Below are positions 23,934-35,100 of a stretch of 38,083 bases of DNA, piece by piece. This DNA is from CAYJIL01 sp964370235 (GTDB taxonomy: Bacteria; Bacteroidota; Bacteroidia; Bacteroidales; Rikenellaceae), in NCBI GenBank assembly GCA_964370235.1, contig CAYJIL010000008.1, positions 1-38,083 on the forward strand, read 5' to 3'. A program made the translations under genes and the position numbers. A model generated the notes under the pieces. The model ran no database searches and was not told the origin of the DNA. It saw nothing but the letters and a program-made list of their open reading frames with translations. Positions within the stretch are counted from its first letter, which is position 1. The number at the start of each line of letters is the position of its first letter.

Positions 23934-25142
23934 ATGGTAATACTAGTCCTAAATTGTGGTAGCTCATCTATCAAGTATCAAGTTATTGATATGGGACCAC
24001 AAACAAATAAGCTCCTGGCAAAGGGGCAGGTTGAGCGTATTGGTCTTAGTGATGGTTTAATCACACACAAGCCAACAGACAAACCAGTCTATACATTTAG
24101 TAAAAGCATTCCAGACCACACGGTGGGAATTAACTCGATCCTAAGCACGCTAACTGACCCTGCAACAGGTGTAATTTCAACTCTTAACGAGATTGCAGCA
24201 GTAGGACATAGAGTAGCACACGGTGGTGAGTATTTCTCTGATAGTGCGGTTGTTACTCCACAAGTTAAGCAACATATCGAGAGCTGTTTTGAACTAGCTC
24301 CACTACATAACCCACCTGCATTGCGTGGTATCCTATCTATCGAGGGACTACTACCAACTATCCCACAGGTTGCGGTTTTTGATACATCGTTCCACCAAAC
24401 AATCCCTAACTATAACTACATTTATGCTCTGCCATATAAGTATTATGAGCAGATGCGTGTGCGCAAGTATGGTTTCCATGGTACTAGCCACAAATATGTT
24501 GCTATTAAGGGTTGTCAAATGGCTGGAATCGACTACGATAACTCAAAGGTTATCACTTGCCACATTGGTAATGGTGCATCGGTAACGGCTATTTTGAATG
24601 GTAAGTCATATGATACATCGATGGGCTTTACGCCAGTAGATGGTCTAATGATGGGTACTCGTTCGGGTAGTATCGACCCGGGTGCTCTTTTGTATATTGC
24701 AGACAAAGAGGGTTACCACATTAACAAACTTAACGACCTTATTAACAAAGAGTCGGGTGTAGTTGGTATTACGGACATTTCGTCAGATATGCGTGATATT
24801 ATGGCTGCCGAGAAAGACGGCAACGAGCGTGCAATTTTGGCTCTTAAGATGTATTATTCTCGTATCCTAAAGAAAATCGGTGCTTATGCAGCAGCTATGG
24901 AGGGTGTCGATATGATAATCTTTACGGGTGGTGTAGGCGAAAATAACGTTGCTATGCGTCACGCTGTGTGTAAGGGTCTAGGTTTTATGGGTGCCGAATT
25001 CTCTCCAGAGGCTAACGAAGCTGCTAGGGGCGAAGATGCAATCATCTCTACCGATTCTTCGAGAGTAAAGCTTGTTGTTGCAACAACAAACGAAGAGCTA
25101 GTAATAGCTTCGGATACATACCGCTTATTAAAAGGTAACTAA
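23934..25142 (+). CDS. ackA: Acetate kinase
   Basis: Transfers phosphate from acetyl phosphate to ADP, giving acetate and ATP by substrate-level phosphorylation. The 402 residues are normal length. The N-terminal ASKHA motif VLNCGSSSIKYQVID (4-18), VAHGGEYF, the catalytic FDTSFHQTIP region, KYGFHGTSHKYV, GMMGTRSGSIDPG-type loop (LMMGTRSGSIDPGALLY) and FTGGVGENN are all present. It sits between pta and ptb with gaps of 20 and 13 bases, clearly within one operon. Confidence 0.98.
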   Translation: MVILVLNCGSSSIKYQVIDMGPQTNKLLAKGQVERIGLSDGLITHKPTDKPVYTFSKSIPDHTVGINSILSTLTDPATGVISTLNEIAAVGHRVAHGGEYFSDSAVVTPQVKQHIESCFELAPLHNPPALRGILSIEGLLPTIPQVAVFDTSFHQTIPNYNYIYALPYKYYEQMRVRKYGFHGTSHKYVAIKGCQMAGIDYDNSKVITCHIGNGASVTAILNGKSYDTSMGFTPVDGLMMGTRSGSIDPGALLYIADKEGYHINKLNDLINKESGVVGITDISSDMRDIMAAEKDGNERAILALKMYYSRILKKIGAYAAAMEGVDMIIFTGGVGENNVAMRHAVCKGLGFMGAEFSPEANEAARGEDAIISTDSSRVKLVVATTNEELVIASDTYRLLKGN

Positions 25143-25155
25143 TAATCAAAACGAT

Positions 25156-26073
25156 ATGGTAACAAAGTTAGATCAACTTGTTCCAAGAGCGGCTGCACAA
25201 GGTGCTAGCCGATTGATAGTGGCTGCTGCTGCCGATCTTCACACTTTGGAGTCGGTGTGTCAGGCTGCAAAATTGGGTGTAGTTAGCCCTATTTTGGTAG
25301 GTGATGAGCCAGTTATAAAGTCAATTGCCCAAGAGCACAATTTGTGTATCGAAGGTTTTGAGATTGTGCATGAGTCGTCACCCACAAAGGCCGTAGAGTA
25401 TGCTGTGCGAGCAATTAACGACGGTAAGGCAGACATGCTAATGAAGGGGCTTTTGGCTACCGACATTTACATGAAAGGTATTCTTAACAAGAACTACGGA
25501 ATAGTAAAGGGTGGTTCGCCCGTTAGCCACGTTGCTGTTATGGAGCTACCACAGCTAGATAGGCTACTGCTAGTGAGCGATGTTGCTATCATACCATATC
25601 CCGATTTGAAACAAAAAATAGCCCTTTCTACCTATCTAGTCAACATGGCTAAGGTGTTGGGCAACGAAACGCCTCGTCTTGCTTTAATAGCACCGTCGGA
25701 GCAGGTTCTACCAAGCGTAACCTCTAGTTCGGAGGCTGCCGTAATTACTATGATGGCAGCACGTGGTCAAATACTGTCGGGCGCAATAGTGGATGGGCCG
25801 TTAGCTTTGGATGTTGCTTTGGACGAAGAGACGGTTCAAATCAAAAAGCTATCTTCACCTGTGGGTGGCAAGGCAGATTGTCTGCTTTTCCCCAACATTG
25901 ATAGCTCGAACACATTCTTTAAATCGGCAACAAAACTATGTAAAGCATCGCTTGCAGGTGTAGTTGTTGGTGCAAAGGTTCCTTGTATTCTAACCTCTAG
26001 GGGCGATAGTGCAGACAGTAAGCTATACTCGATAGCTTTGGCTGCTCTGCTTTCGAAGATGGCTAGCGCATAA
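25156..26073 (+). CDS. ptb: Phosphate butyryltransferase (phosphotransbutyrylase)
   Basis: Exchanges CoA of butyryl-CoA, or of branched-chain acyl-CoAs such as isobutyryl- and isovaleryl-CoA, for phosphate. The 305 residues are the usual Ptb length. ADMLMKGLLATDIYMKGILN (around 94-113) and VDGPLALDVALD (around 215-226) are characteristic of Ptb rather than Pta. It lies 13 bases after ackA and directly before buk, the typical ptb-buk order. Which acyl group is preferred cannot be read from sequence. Confidence 0.93.
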   Translation: MVTKLDQLVPRAAAQGASRLIVAAAADLHTLESVCQAAKLGVVSPILVGDEPVIKSIAQEHNLCIEGFEIVHESSPTKAVEYAVRAINDGKADMLMKGLLATDIYMKGILNKNYGIVKGGSPVSHVAVMELPQLDRLLLVSDVAIIPYPDLKQKIALSTYLVNMAKVLGNETPRLALIAPSEQVLPSVTSSSEAAVITMMAARGQILSGAIVDGPLALDVALDEETVQIKKLSSPVGGKADCLLFPNIDSSNTFFKSATKLCKASLAGVVVGAKVPCILTSRGDSADSKLYSIALAALLSKMASA

Positions 26074-26097
26074 GATAGTTTTATCGAATCATACCTG

Positions 26098-26119
26098 TGG
26101 GTGGCTACCCAGTCACCCA
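26098..26119 (+). promoter_or_regulatory. Alternative hairpins between ptb and buk
   Basis: TGGGTG (26098-26103) can pair with CACCCA (26114-26119), or its first five bases can pair with ACCCA (26107-26111). The structures are mutually exclusive and end four bases before the buk ribosome-binding site AAGGAAA, so they could adjust buk translation. This is inference from sequence only. Confidence 0.35.
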
Positions 26120-26135
26120 TATAAGGAAATCAAAG

Positions 26136-27212
26136 ATGAAAAATATAATTAAGATCTTGGCAATTAACCCGGGGTCTACATCAACTAAGGTTGCTCTCTA
26201 TGGTAATAGGGAGCAACTTTTCGAAGATACTATACGTCACGCAGCAATTGAGCTTGCAGAGTGTGGTGATACCATATATGAGCAATATGCGTTTCGTCTA
26301 TCGCTAATTGTCGATTTGCTTGCTAAGTGGCAACAGCCCATCGAGCAAATAGATGTGGTGATGGGGCGTGGTGGCTTGTTGCGCCCAATAGAGTCGGGTG
26401 TTTATGAGGTAAACGATGCTTTGGCAGATGATTTGCGCAAGGGTTATGGTGGCGAGCACGCCTCTAACTTGGGCGGTATATTGGCTCGTGAATTGGCTGT
26501 TAAGGCAGGTTGCAAGGCATATATTGCCGACCCAGTTGTGGTGGACGAATTGTCCGATGTGGCACGAGTAGGCGGACATCCTTTGTTTCCTCGTCGCTCG
26601 GTATTTCATGCCCTTAACCAAAAGGCGGTAGCCAAAGAGTATGCAGCACAAAAGGGCAAGGAGTATGCCGATCTCAATTTAATTGTAGTTCACATGGGGG
26701 GCGGTGTTTCGGTGGGAGCACACAAAGGCGCAAATGTGATTGATGTGAATAACGCACTCGATGGCCAAGGTGCATTCTCGCCCGAGCGTAGTGGTACTAT
26801 GCCAGCGGGTGATTTGTTGCGTGCAGCCTTTTCGGGTAACTATACATATAGCCAGCTATATAGAATGGTAGTTGGAAAAGGTGGTTTTTCGGCACACCTA
26901 GGAACAACCGATGTTAAAGATATTGTTGAGCGTGCACAAAATGGCGACAAAGATTGTAGCCGTGTAATCGATGCCTTTTGTTATAATGTAGCAAAGAGTG
27001 TGGCGGCAATGGCAATTCCGTTGTCATTTAAAGTAGACTCTATTATTCTAACAGGTGGCATTGCATATAGCGACTATATTTGTAGCAAAATAGTTGATAT
27101 GATCTCGCCCATTGCGCCCGTTCACATTAGTGCAGGCGAGGACGAAATGGCTGCCCTTGCAATGAACGGTTACCAAGCCTATCACAATCCATCAATAGTT
27201 AAAATATACTAA
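26136..27212 (+). CDS. buk: Butyrate kinase
   Basis: Makes butyrate (or isobutyrate/isovalerate) and ATP from the acyl phosphate supplied by Ptb. From the ATG at 26136, behind a good AAGGAAA Shine-Dalgarno-like site, the product is 358 residues, the family length. An upstream in-frame start would place 13 residues across the hairpin and is rejected. ASKHA motifs are ILAINPGSTSTKVALY (about 6-21), VVHMGGGVSVGAHKGANVIDVNNA and IILTGGIAYS. VMGRGGLLRPIESGVY is typical for Buk. FAD oxidoreductase follows after one base, so translation is probably coupled. Confidence 0.95.
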   Translation: MKNIIKILAINPGSTSTKVALYGNREQLFEDTIRHAAIELAECGDTIYEQYAFRLSLIVDLLAKWQQPIEQIDVVMGRGGLLRPIESGVYEVNDALADDLRKGYGGEHASNLGGILARELAVKAGCKAYIADPVVVDELSDVARVGGHPLFPRRSVFHALNQKAVAKEYAAQKGKEYADLNLIVVHMGGGVSVGAHKGANVIDVNNALDGQGAFSPERSGTMPAGDLLRAAFSGNYTYSQLYRMVVGKGGFSAHLGTTDVKDIVERAQNGDKDCSRVIDAFCYNVAKSVAAMAIPLSFKVDSIILTGGIAYSDYICSKIVDMISPIAPVHISAGEDEMAALAMNGYQAYHNPSIVKIY

Positions 27213-27213
27213 T

Positions 27214-28782
27214 ATGTCATACGAAGTTACCATAGTTGTTTCGCCGCACATTGCTAGTGATAGTGCGCTATATCTGCCCATTGCGGCACGTCGTGCCTCT
27301 ATTTCGTTAGACGATGTTGCTATGCATCGAATCAAGCGCAAGAGCATCGATGCTCGTGGGGCTGTAAAGATAAATATGACCGTTGAGCTTTTTACCGATA
27401 GTTCGCAAGCGGCAGACGAGATACGCCTCGACTACAAAGATGTAAGCTCTAGCGAGTCGGTAGCCATTATTGGTAGTGGCCCAGCAGGTTTGTTTGCAGC
27501 ACTTCGCCTAATAGAATTGGGCTTGCGACCTATTGTAATTGAGCGAGGTCGTGAGGTGTCGGCTCGCAAGCGTGATGTTGCTCTCATTAACCGAGGTCAA
27601 GACGCTGGCGAAGATAGCAACTACTGTTTTGGCGAGGGTGGTGCTGGTACTTTCTCGGACGGTAAGTTATATACTCGTTCAAAGAAGCGAGGTAATTTTC
27701 GCCGTTCGCTAGAGATTTTACACCATCATGGTGCACACGAGAGCATACTTTATGATGCACATCCACACATTGGAACCGAAGTGCTACCACGTGTGATAAC
27801 GGCTATTCGCAACACTATCGAACATTTTGGTGGTAAAGTATATTTTGATAGCAGAGTAGTAGATATTGAGATAAAAGACGATGCAGTGGCTAGCGTAACT
27901 CTTGCATCGGGCGATAAGATAGCCTCTCGTGCGGTTGTGTTGGCAACAGGACACTCGGCACGTGATGTGTACTTTATGCTTAACAACAAAGGTGTTTTGC
28001 TAGAGAGCAAGCCATTTGCTATGGGGGTTAGAATTGAGCACCCACAAGAGTTAATCGACTCTATTCAATATAAAATGCCACACCGTGGCGACTATCTGCC
28101 AGCAGCTAGTTATAGCCTTGTGGCGCAAGTTGGTGGGCGTGGTGTCTACTCGTTTTGTATGTGTCCCGGTGGGTTTATTGTTCCAGCGGCTACGGCAGCA
28201 GGCGAAGCAGTTGTGAATGGTATGTCGCCATCGAAGCGAAATTCGCAGTATGCCAATTCGGGCTTAGTAACCGAAATAAGGGTCGAGGACTATGCACACC
28301 TAGTGCCTGAGCATGGTGTTTTGGCTGGTTTGGTCTACCAAATGGAGTATGAGAAGAGAGCCTTTGAAGTGGCAGGTGGTATGCAAAAAGCACCTGCACA
28401 GCGAGTAACTGACTTTATTTCGGGCAAGCTATCACAAAGCCTACCTTCAACTTCGTATCATCCGGGTGGAACATCGGCAGTTATGAAAAACTACATGGAG
28501 CCACTAATGTATAGTGCGCTACGTGGTGGGCTTTTGGCATTTGACCGCAAGATGCGTGGTTATGTAACATCGGATGCGCTAATGATTGGTGCCGAGAGCC
28601 GCACTTCGTCGCCCGTTCGCATTCCACGAGATCGTGATACGCTAGAGCATCCACAACTCAAAGGGCTATATCCAACGGGTGAAGGAGCAGGGTTTGCTGG
28701 TGGTATCATATCGTCGGCAGTAGATGGGCAAAGGGTTGCCGAATCGATTGCTCGCTCGTTTGGTATTAGCGTTTCAGAGTAG
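27214..28782 (+). CDS. FAD-dependent oxidoreductase (uncharacterised dehydrogenase family, COG2509-like)
   Basis: A 522-residue flavoprotein of a widespread but functionally unassigned family. An N-terminal alpha/beta domain (about 1-80) precedes the FAD-binding Rossmann motif IIGSGPAGLFAALRLIE (85-101) and ERGREVSARKRDV. GEGGAGTFSDGKLYTRSKKRG (140-160) is diagnostic of this family, with the second dinucleotide-type GHSARDVY and the C-terminal LYPTGEGAGFAGGIISSAVDG closing the FAD site. YSFCMCPGGF lies near the middle. It is predicted to be cytoplasmic. It starts one base after buk, suggesting a redox step connected with acyl-CoA or butyrate metabolism, though this is only contextual. No substrate can be assigned. 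Confidence 0.85.
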   Translation: MSYEVTIVVSPHIASDSALYLPIAARRASISLDDVAMHRIKRKSIDARGAVKINMTVELFTDSSQAADEIRLDYKDVSSSESVAIIGSGPAGLFAALRLIELGLRPIVIERGREVSARKRDVALINRGQDAGEDSNYCFGEGGAGTFSDGKLYTRSKKRGNFRRSLEILHHHGAHESILYDAHPHIGTEVLPRVITAIRNTIEHFGGKVYFDSRVVDIEIKDDAVASVTLASGDKIASRAVVLATGHSARDVYFMLNNKGVLLESKPFAMGVRIEHPQELIDSIQYKMPHRGDYLPAASYSLVAQVGGRGVYSFCMCPGGFIVPAATAAGEAVVNGMSPSKRNSQYANSGLVTEIRVEDYAHLVPEHGVLAGLVYQMEYEKRAFEVAGGMQKAPAQRVTDFISGKLSQSLPSTSYHPGGTSAVMKNYMEPLMYSALRGGLLAFDRKMRGYVTSDALMIGAESRTSSPVRIPRDRDTLEHPQLKGLYPTGEGAGFAGGIISSAVDGQRVAESIARSFGISVSE

Positions 28783-28860
28783 TTTTACTGTAAAAGTAAA
28801 CAATATTTTTTGGGGTGGTATATACAAGAGTGTATAATCCCAATTAGATATAAATTTAGC

Positions 28861-28897
28861 AAAAAGAGACTGATATTTAAATATTAGTCTCTTTTTG
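28861..28897 (+). terminator. Strong intrinsic terminator closing the fermentation cluster
   Basis: AAAAAGAGACT (28861-28871) pairs with AGTCTCTTTTT (28886-28896). The interior GATATTT/AAATATT is also complementary, making an almost loop-free stem of about 18 base pairs that ends in a T-run. Confidence 0.85.
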
Positions 28898-29027
28898 TCG
28901 TTTATTAGTTTGTTGTTTCATAAACATCAGTTAATCTGTTTGATGTGGAGGCGTTTGTGAAAATAAGTAGTTTTTGTTTTTTTCTGTGAAAAATATAACA
29001 ACTGTTTTCTAATCTAAAAACTATTAC

Positions 29028-29035
29028 TATCTTTG
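29028..29035 (+). promoter_or_regulatory. -7 element for the giant gene
   Basis: TATCTTTG matches TAnnTTTG, about 90 bases before the ATG at 29126. The -33 region is T-rich (near 29005) without an exact TTG. Confidence 0.5.
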
Positions 29036-29125
29036 AAATGTTTAGATTGTCTAAATAGGCACTTTTTGGTATGTAAATAGGTGTTTTTGAACAAGAAAAG
29101 AAGAAGTATAATATATAATAAAACA

Positions 29126-32100
29126 ATGAAAATCGTAGGACAACCAAAGGCGTTTCTTAGCAACGAAGCAAAGCAGCTATTAAACCTTTATGAGTCTCTG
29201 GGAGAGAGAGCCGAAATTTTTCTTCCTCGTCACATTTTTGATAATCTGACGGTATTTGTAAATTTGTGCATGGAGGAGCCAAATGACCCTTCACGCCAGC
29301 AGGCCGAAATTAACCGCTATCTTCTAAAATTTAGAGAAGATATTCCGGGTTATTCGCACGTGTCGCTTATGTTAATTCCGCACGAGACCTCAAAAGCATT
29401 TGAGCTAAGTAGTCGCCGTGGTCAGTTTGCAAAGCGCATCAACAACCTTATCGACACCGATGGTACAGCTCCAGAGCTGCGCAACATCCTTCGTAATATT
29501 CGCGATGGTCACGATCTTTCGGTAGGTACACCACCAGTAACAGCAGGTCACATCGACTTTATGGGTCAAGTGCAGCTAGGTGGTTACATTAGCGATTTGC
29601 GCAAGTACAGAGATGTAATTGGCGTAACGGGTGATGTTGCCGAAGGACACTGGAACTACCTAATGGATACTCTAGAGCAGATGATTAGCCAGAGTACCCA
29701 CTACACAACAAAGGCAGAGGTGGATGATTTCCTTCACCGTAGCCAGTGGGCGGTAAACTTTAAGGGCATGAATGGCCTTATTCGTACAGTAGTTTCGGGT
29801 AATGCTAACAAGGCAGTAGACCTTCTAAAGGGCGAAGTATTTGCCTCTAATTCGGTTGTAGTAATGGAGTCTCCATCGGCAGATGAGCTATATGAGAGAA
29901 TGACGCTCGATACTACAAGCATCTTTGTAGTTAAGCTAAAGCATGCTCGCATCAACCACTACCTAGGCAACAAGTGGTTCCCACTAATTTGTCGTTTGGT
30001 TCTAGTTGACGACTCAAACGAGAGCCGTAGCTCTAACACATCGCTGGTGTTCTGTTTCCATAATGGTATCATCAACACTCTTAACAAAGTACACAACAAG
30101 AAACTAGGTTCACACGCTAATACTCAGCTAAACCTACGCCTTATTCTTGAGAATGTAAACCTTAACTGTTTGGTTGAGTTCCGCGAGAAAATTAAGGCTC
30201 AAATAGATATCTACGCAAAAGAGATTGAGCAGTTTTTGTTGGAGCAAACATTCGATACAGCAGACTATGACAAGCGCACAACGCTATTCAAGCTAGATGC
30301 TTTCTCTCGTCAAGTTGCAATCGATAAGTACTCGCTAGAGAAGCTACACGACTTTATCTTCTTCTTGGAGAATTGTCATCAGCAATCTCGCAAGCCATTC
30401 CAAACACAGGAGCTTATGGATGAGTTTGAGGCTCGTCTAAAGCAATACTACTATGGCGATAACAGCAAAATAGATATTATCACTATTCTTGAGGGTGGTG
30501 GTCGCAACCAAATCAAAACGTTTGGTGACTACCTACTACAAAGAGAATTCAAGGCAATTAATGGTAAAATAGCATCGGGTGCAAAGCTTATCCTTGATAT
30601 TATACCAAGCACATATGAGCGTACTCTAAAGAACCACTTCCACAAAAACTTTGGTATCAACCTATTTATGGAGAAGTACCAAGAGTATGTGACAAAGGTA
30701 TCGCTAGAGGCCGACAATGACGGCAGATTCGAGAAATTCCTAATCGACCTAGGTATTCGCGAAAAGTACTTGGCGCTTTCAGATTCAGACAAAGGCATCA
30801 TCAAAGATTTTGTTTCGGCACTTGCTAATCTAACACAGACCTCTATTTCGGACTCTGTGCAGATGATTATTCGTGATCTACTATTCAACGCTAACGGTAG
30901 ACCAAAGCCATACATTATCTTTAACTCGGTTCAGGCGTGGGAGTACAAAGACCTATTGCCAGAAGATCGTTTTGATGTTAATCCGTTTGACCTAGAGATT
31001 GAGAACCTAGAGGATGGTCGCATCGCTTATGAGCGTTTGATCGACAGCCTATCTCGTATTAAGAGCACGCTTGCGCTATTTGACGATAGTGGTATGTTGT
31101 GGGATCTATTCTGTGATAATACAACTATCATTGTTAACGACCCTAACAACCCAACGGGTTATAGCGACTCAAACAGCCAAACTCTGAATACGTTCCTTAA
31201 GTTCTTGAACACAACTAAGATAACGCTATTCCTAGACGAAGCATACGCCGACAGTGTAAAGCAAGAGGACGAAACTATGCCAAAATGGTGTACTATCTCT
31301 CGCTATATAATGAACAATATCACGGCTCAAAGCTGTGTTAAGGCTATCTCTTCGCTATCAACAACTAAAAACCTAGCGGCTACGGGTGAGCGTTTGGGTG
31401 CAATTGCACTAACGCCTGCTGCCAAAGATTTTGCACGTTTTGCACGTGAGTGCAACAAGGCAGATCATGGTAACAATAACTCGCTGCTAATGCTAAATAA
31501 TGTCCTTCATATTGGTCAAATTGCCAAAGCACTAAAGGACAAAATGGAGGTCGAGCTTCCAAAGAACGCATCTCGTACAAAGATCAAGAACGTTATTTAT
31601 GCCTTTATCGAAGAGCAAATTAAGCTAGTAGATAAGATGAATGCCGAGAGCCAAAAGAGTCGTGAGCTACACAAAACGGCTGGCTTTGAGGGTTCGCCTA
31701 TCCACGTATTCTTACTTCGTGAGCTACTATCGCTTGACAAGCTAGATGTTCTAGGTTTGGCAGACGACTTTAAGTACAAGGATGAGCCTTTCTTTGCTCA
31801 CTACTTGCGCCGTTTGGTAGCAAATCTTAGCGAGTTCCGCATCAATCGCAAATTTAGAAGCGAGTCGGTACGTCGTATGAAGATGGCTCGTGAGGTGGCT
31901 CGCGAGGTAGTTGAGCAGCATGGTGCAGGCAATGTTAACTACATTTGTGCCGATGGTTCATACCTATTCAACCTAAAAGTATGTTCGAGCTACTCATATC
32001 CAGATCTTATGAGTTTCTCTAAAAAGCTAGCTGCTACTCGTGGTATTGCTACTGTGCCATATCCAACGGGTCTAGTGCGCTTTAGCGTTGGTGGTTACAT

Positions 32101-35100
32101 ACAAGGTTCTGACAATTCACTCAAGCAATTTGCTGCCGAGATACGTGATGCAATCACTATCTACTGCAAATATTGGGCTATCTTTGTAGAGCAAAGAGCA
32201 CTGAAAGCAAATGCTGAGATTGAGAGTGCAGACATAATCGAGTCTATCCTAAAGGTAGATAGCGACAGCGATTTCATCGATGCTATCTCTAAAGATTATG
32301 AGCACTCAAAAGGTTTCAAAAAGGATAAGTCGCCTTCGCTACACATTAGCGATGTGCGTTCGTTATACCACGTTGCAGCCGAAAAGAGCGGTGTATCTAT
32401 CACAACAATTGGCCGTAGCCCTAACTCGGTGTTTGAGCTACATGGCGACCTTATTGGTTCGTGTGCCGATGTTGAGCAGTTTATCCGTAGCAGTGCTTTC
32501 ACAAAGATATATGAGAGCCTACTGCCACAGGTATGCAAGCAAATTCCTGCTATCAAAGATCTAGATTTTAATACTGTTAGCTCTCGCTACAACAAGTCTA
32601 TGATCCTTAAATACATCATCAACAAGAAAGGTTTCCAGCCTAACCACAATGTTTTGGACGATCCAGAGCAGATGAACGTTATGCGTGAGATCTTAATTGA
32701 GATGGAGCACCTGCTATTCTCAGACAGCAAAATGAAGATTCTTGCAATCGATGCTACTGGTAATAGCGATCTTGACAAAGCTAGGCTAGAGGGTATTAAC
32801 TCTATCATTAAGCGTTATATCAGAGAGATCCTACTTCACTTTAACCTACCATTTGCAAAGGATAGCCTAGAGCCATCTCGCCGCGAGATTATTCGTGCTA
32901 CTGGTAAGCTATTCGAAGAGGTTACGGGTATCAAGCTATCGTCTCTTAATCTTGATGTGTGGATTGATGAGTATTTGCGCAAGCTACGTCAACACCCAGA
33001 ATTTGCTAATATTCAAATCTCTAGCAGACTTATAGGTTATATTAGCGATGCTATTTATGCGGGTATGGATCAAAACGAGGAGTTAACAGACAAGATTACA
33101 TTCCTATATTTAGCAAACAACGAAAACTCGTTCCAAAACCACCTATGTCGCAAACTTCGCTACCTATCAGAAGAGATAGAGAAGTGCAAGAAGACCGATG
33201 TTAAGATGCTAATCGAGGAGTTTGTAACGGGCATTATGCCAATGCAACTTGCCGAGGCTAGCAACTACATTCAGCGCAAGCGTGATATCAAGGTAGACGA
33301 GAGCGATGTTTATGCAATCTCTTGTAGAGTTGTTCGTTTCTACCTAGGGCTAATCGAGCGCACAAAAGGCACCGATTATTATAGCAAATATGCACACACA
33401 CTAGTTCGTATAGTTGAGCGTAGCTTCCGTCCACAAAACTCATCGGTTAACGAGATGGTACAGCACGGAATCTCTATCTACAAAGATTTTGAGATGGAGA
33501 ACAAGGCTCTCGAGGATTATGATGGTGGTCGCATTAGCTGGATTAACGACGTAATGAAGAAGTGTGGTGTTATCTCTTCGGAGCAAACAGTTCAGCTACA
33601 CACTCGCATTGTTACCGATGCTAAAAAGCGTGAGTATGCATTCCACAAAACCGATCGTGCAATCTCTAAAAAGGATGGTGTAGACGAAAAAGTATATAAA
33701 GCAGACTATATTAGCTATATCGATCCACTTCCTCGTTCACAGTTCTTTGAGGATCGTCTAGCACGTTTTGTAGCAAATATGGACGCTGGTGACTATCGTT
33801 GTAAGATTGTTAAGCACGGTATTGTTAAGGAGCTTGTAATCTTCCAAAAAGGTTATATGAAGTACCTAACCGACTGTTACCGTCTTTTCTATACCGAAGA
33901 TATTTCGCTATCAGATATTAAGAACTTTGTGCCAGACGTAATTAGCCTACTGGGTGCTCCAGAGAAAGTAATTTCGTTCCCACAAATTGGTTACTTCGAT
34001 ATTAAAGGTCCAAACGGTGGTATCAAAACTATTGTTACCCCTCTTAAGAGCGAGGCAGACTACTTTGGATGTGTTAAGAAAACACGTCTAACTATCATCA
34101 ACGAAAAGGTAAAAGAGATGGGTGGTGTTCCACGTCACGGTTCTCTGTTCCTAGTTGAGGAGAACGATGGTAGCGTCTTTGTAATTGAGATTAACGGTGA
34201 TAGTGGTGTTGGTAAGAGTGAGATGATTGCTGCCTTCATCCTAAAATGGATGCGTAATAACCTAGAGGGTATTCGCTCTGTGAAGATGATTGCTGGTGAT
34301 ATGTTCCACGAGTTCCAAGACGAAAAGGGTAATCTTTACACTATTGGTACCGAGGTGGGCGACTTCTCTCGTACAACCGACTTTGACCCCGATTATATTA
34401 AGTACTACAAGTACCTATTCGAGACAAGTGCCGACAGTAACGTAACGGACCTTAACTCTCGTAGTACAGTTAGTGGTATGTGTGACATTACAATGCCATA
34501 CAAAGTAGATATTATGCTAACTGCTAGCAACTACTCTAAGGGCGAGGCAGGTATTACACGTGCCGATAATCCAGAGACTCTACTAATGTACGTAGATGCA
34601 CACGGTGAGCGCAAAGAGAAGGCTACAAGTAGCGATGGTCCTAACTTTAGCTGTACCCTTAAGCGTTACACTGCCGATGCAAACATTGTAGACTTGATTG
34701 CTCGCCATGGTAACTACCTTGACGATATTCTTGACTGGCACTATGAGCCTGCAACGAAGAACTACTTCCTTGCATCGTCTTACAAGCAGCTAGACAAGAT
34801 CGACATTACCGAGGTTGTTAAGCAAATCTTTGTAGGCAAAGCATTTGTTAAGGATGGTGTTGAGTATACAATTAACGATGTTAGCTTTGATATGATCTCA
34901 AACCGCTTCCTAGCAGATTCGAGCTATGTTGATGGCGAGAACCTATCGTCTAAGGAGATTATCCTAGATCGTCGTATCTTTAGCTACATTTTCGATGCAC
35001 TTGCATCTACACCGGGTGGTCAGCCATTCATCTCAGAGGTAGATCAGCTAGACAACGTTAAGACGCTAGTTGCTTGCCTAAAAGGTGGTAAAGATGGCAA

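Larger units (their letters stand above)
28783..29125 (+). other. 343-base intergenic region before the giant gene
   Basis: No gene is supported here. It contains a weak hairpin (ATATAC near 28810 with GTGTAT near 28829, flanked by TTGGG and CCCAA), the strong terminator at 28861-28897, an AT-rich stretch, and a -7 element at 29028-29035. A minus-strand reading frame across it has no homology that I recognise and crosses both the terminator and the promoter. Confidence 0.7.

Noticed and set aside
29081..29125. GTG start giving 15 extra residues to the giant protein
   Set aside because: The added stretch is very basic and unlike a folded N-terminus, and the ATG at 29126 gives a natural start further from the promoter. 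The GTG cannot be fully excluded.
28905..29147. An 80-codon minus-strand frame upstream of the giant gene
   Set aside because: It crosses the promoter and the start of the giant gene and has no recognisable domain or upstream signal.
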